A DNA stretch of 64,000 nucleotides, taken from DUOA01 sp012839095. Lineage in GTDB: Bacteria > Bacillota > Clostridia > Caldicoprobacterales > DTU083. Every line of letters starts with the position of its first letter. Within the stretch, counting starts at the first letter, position 1. A model generated the notes under the pieces. It did no database searches. It worked only from the letters and a program-made list of their open reading frames with translations, and had not been told where the DNA came from. The position numbers were made by a program, and so were the translations under genes. The DNA lies in assembly GCA_050951505.1 (NCBI GenBank), contig JBMNJE010000011.1, forward strand, positions 682,001-746,000. Reading direction: 5' to 3'. Shown piece after piece: positions 63,823-64,000 of this stretch.

Positions 63823-64000
63823 CTAATTATCAATCAACGCCTGATAAGTAATGGAAATGACCTCTCCATCCTGAACAACGAATATGAGAGAACCCTGGTC
63901 TTCTGTATAGACATATGTGCTGTCGCCGCCTGAATAATCGTCTCCGTATGCTTCCAGCACATCTTCAAGAGACGACCCGATACAAATACCTTCTTTTGTA
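63823..64000 (-). CDS. C-terminal end of an unrecognised protein, cut by window
   Basis: The minus-strand frame is open from the window edge to a TAG at 63823. The 58 visible residues read CIGSSLEDVLEAYGDDYSGG then STYVYTEDQGSLIF and a short end. The G-S-LEDV-EAYG pattern resembles the beta-propeller-free secreted or lipoprotein repeats of Clostridia with G-S-EEV-K-YG motifs, but I do not assign a family. Confidence 0.6.
   Translation of the reverse strand, partial: TKEGICIGSSLEDVLEAYGDDYSGGDSTYVYTEDQGSLIFVVQDGEVISITYQALIDN

Noticed and set aside
1..64000. Mobile elements, prophage, CRISPR arrays, tRNA or rRNA genes
   Set aside because: No transposase, integrase, regularly spaced repeats, terminal inverted repeats or structural RNA genes were recognised on either strand.

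Overview
The window looks like the chromosome of an anaerobic, Gram-positive Clostridia-type bacterium (Bacillota). Reasons: strong AGGAGG-type ribosome sites, an FMN riboswitch and a T-box leader of Firmicute type, a CymR-like Rrf2 regulator, a multisubunit [FeFe] hydrogenase, a flavodiiron protein, a PPi-type phosphofructokinase, LysM spore-type repeats and a Ku/LigD repair set. I cannot assign a genus. There is no rRNA, tRNA, CRISPR array, insertion sequence, integrase or phage gene that I can see. Most genes are on the minus strand.

Layout. 1-3494: N-terminal part of a giant cyclic-glucan-synthase-like protein, cut by the window edge. 3.6-8 kb: CBS protein, a 344-base gap with four clustered DnaA-box-like sites, then the tRNA t6A set tsaE-tsaB-rimI-DUF1461-tsaD. 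8-11 kb: FMN-riboswitch-controlled riboflavin importer and tex. 11.3-13.7 kb (plus strand): lysA and degV. 13.7-16.1 kb: five-repeat LysM protein, folA, thyA. 16.1-18.9 kb: split NHEJ operon ku, ligase, polymerase. 19-21.9 kb: cymR-metY-cysK sulfur module. 22-25.6 kb: iron alcohol dehydrogenase, ApbE flavin transferase and a duplicated-domain lipoprotein likely to be its target. 25.7-28.2 kb: UPF0016 exporter with a Cys-rich tail and an aminotransferase. 28.2-36.1 kb: two amino-acid ABC systems (branched-chain with an AcuB-like protein; polar amino acid).

36.3-42 kb (plus strand) is the most striking part: a three-gene hydrogenase operon in which the NuoF-like (HydB) subunit is fused to a complete GltD/NfnB-like NADPH oxidoreductase module. 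The layout predicts one complex linking NADH, NADPH, probably ferredoxin, and H2. An orphan response regulator lies convergent to it.

42.9-64 kb is a mixed accessory and housekeeping region: a zinc phospholipase C homologue without a signal peptide, a C-S lyase-type aminotransferase, MATE exporter, OsmC, flavodiiron protein, hydroxyacid dehydrogenase, the AmmeMemoRadiSam pair, a Trp T-box-controlled TrpB2, TSUP and EamA transporters, 3-methyladenine glycosylase, DJ-1/PfpI protein, HI0933-type flavoprotein, a Crp/Fnr regulator with a Cys/His-rich N-terminus, UppP, a PfkB sugar kinase and the PPi-type phosphofructokinase. The last 178 bases are the C-terminal end of an unrecognised protein.

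Functionally the genes describe a fermentative or acetogenic cell with redox balancing through H2 and flavins, oxygen and peroxide defence, amino-acid uptake, sulfur assimilation and cell-envelope maintenance. Start codons were chosen by ribosome-site spacing and family N-termini; uncertain ones are noted.
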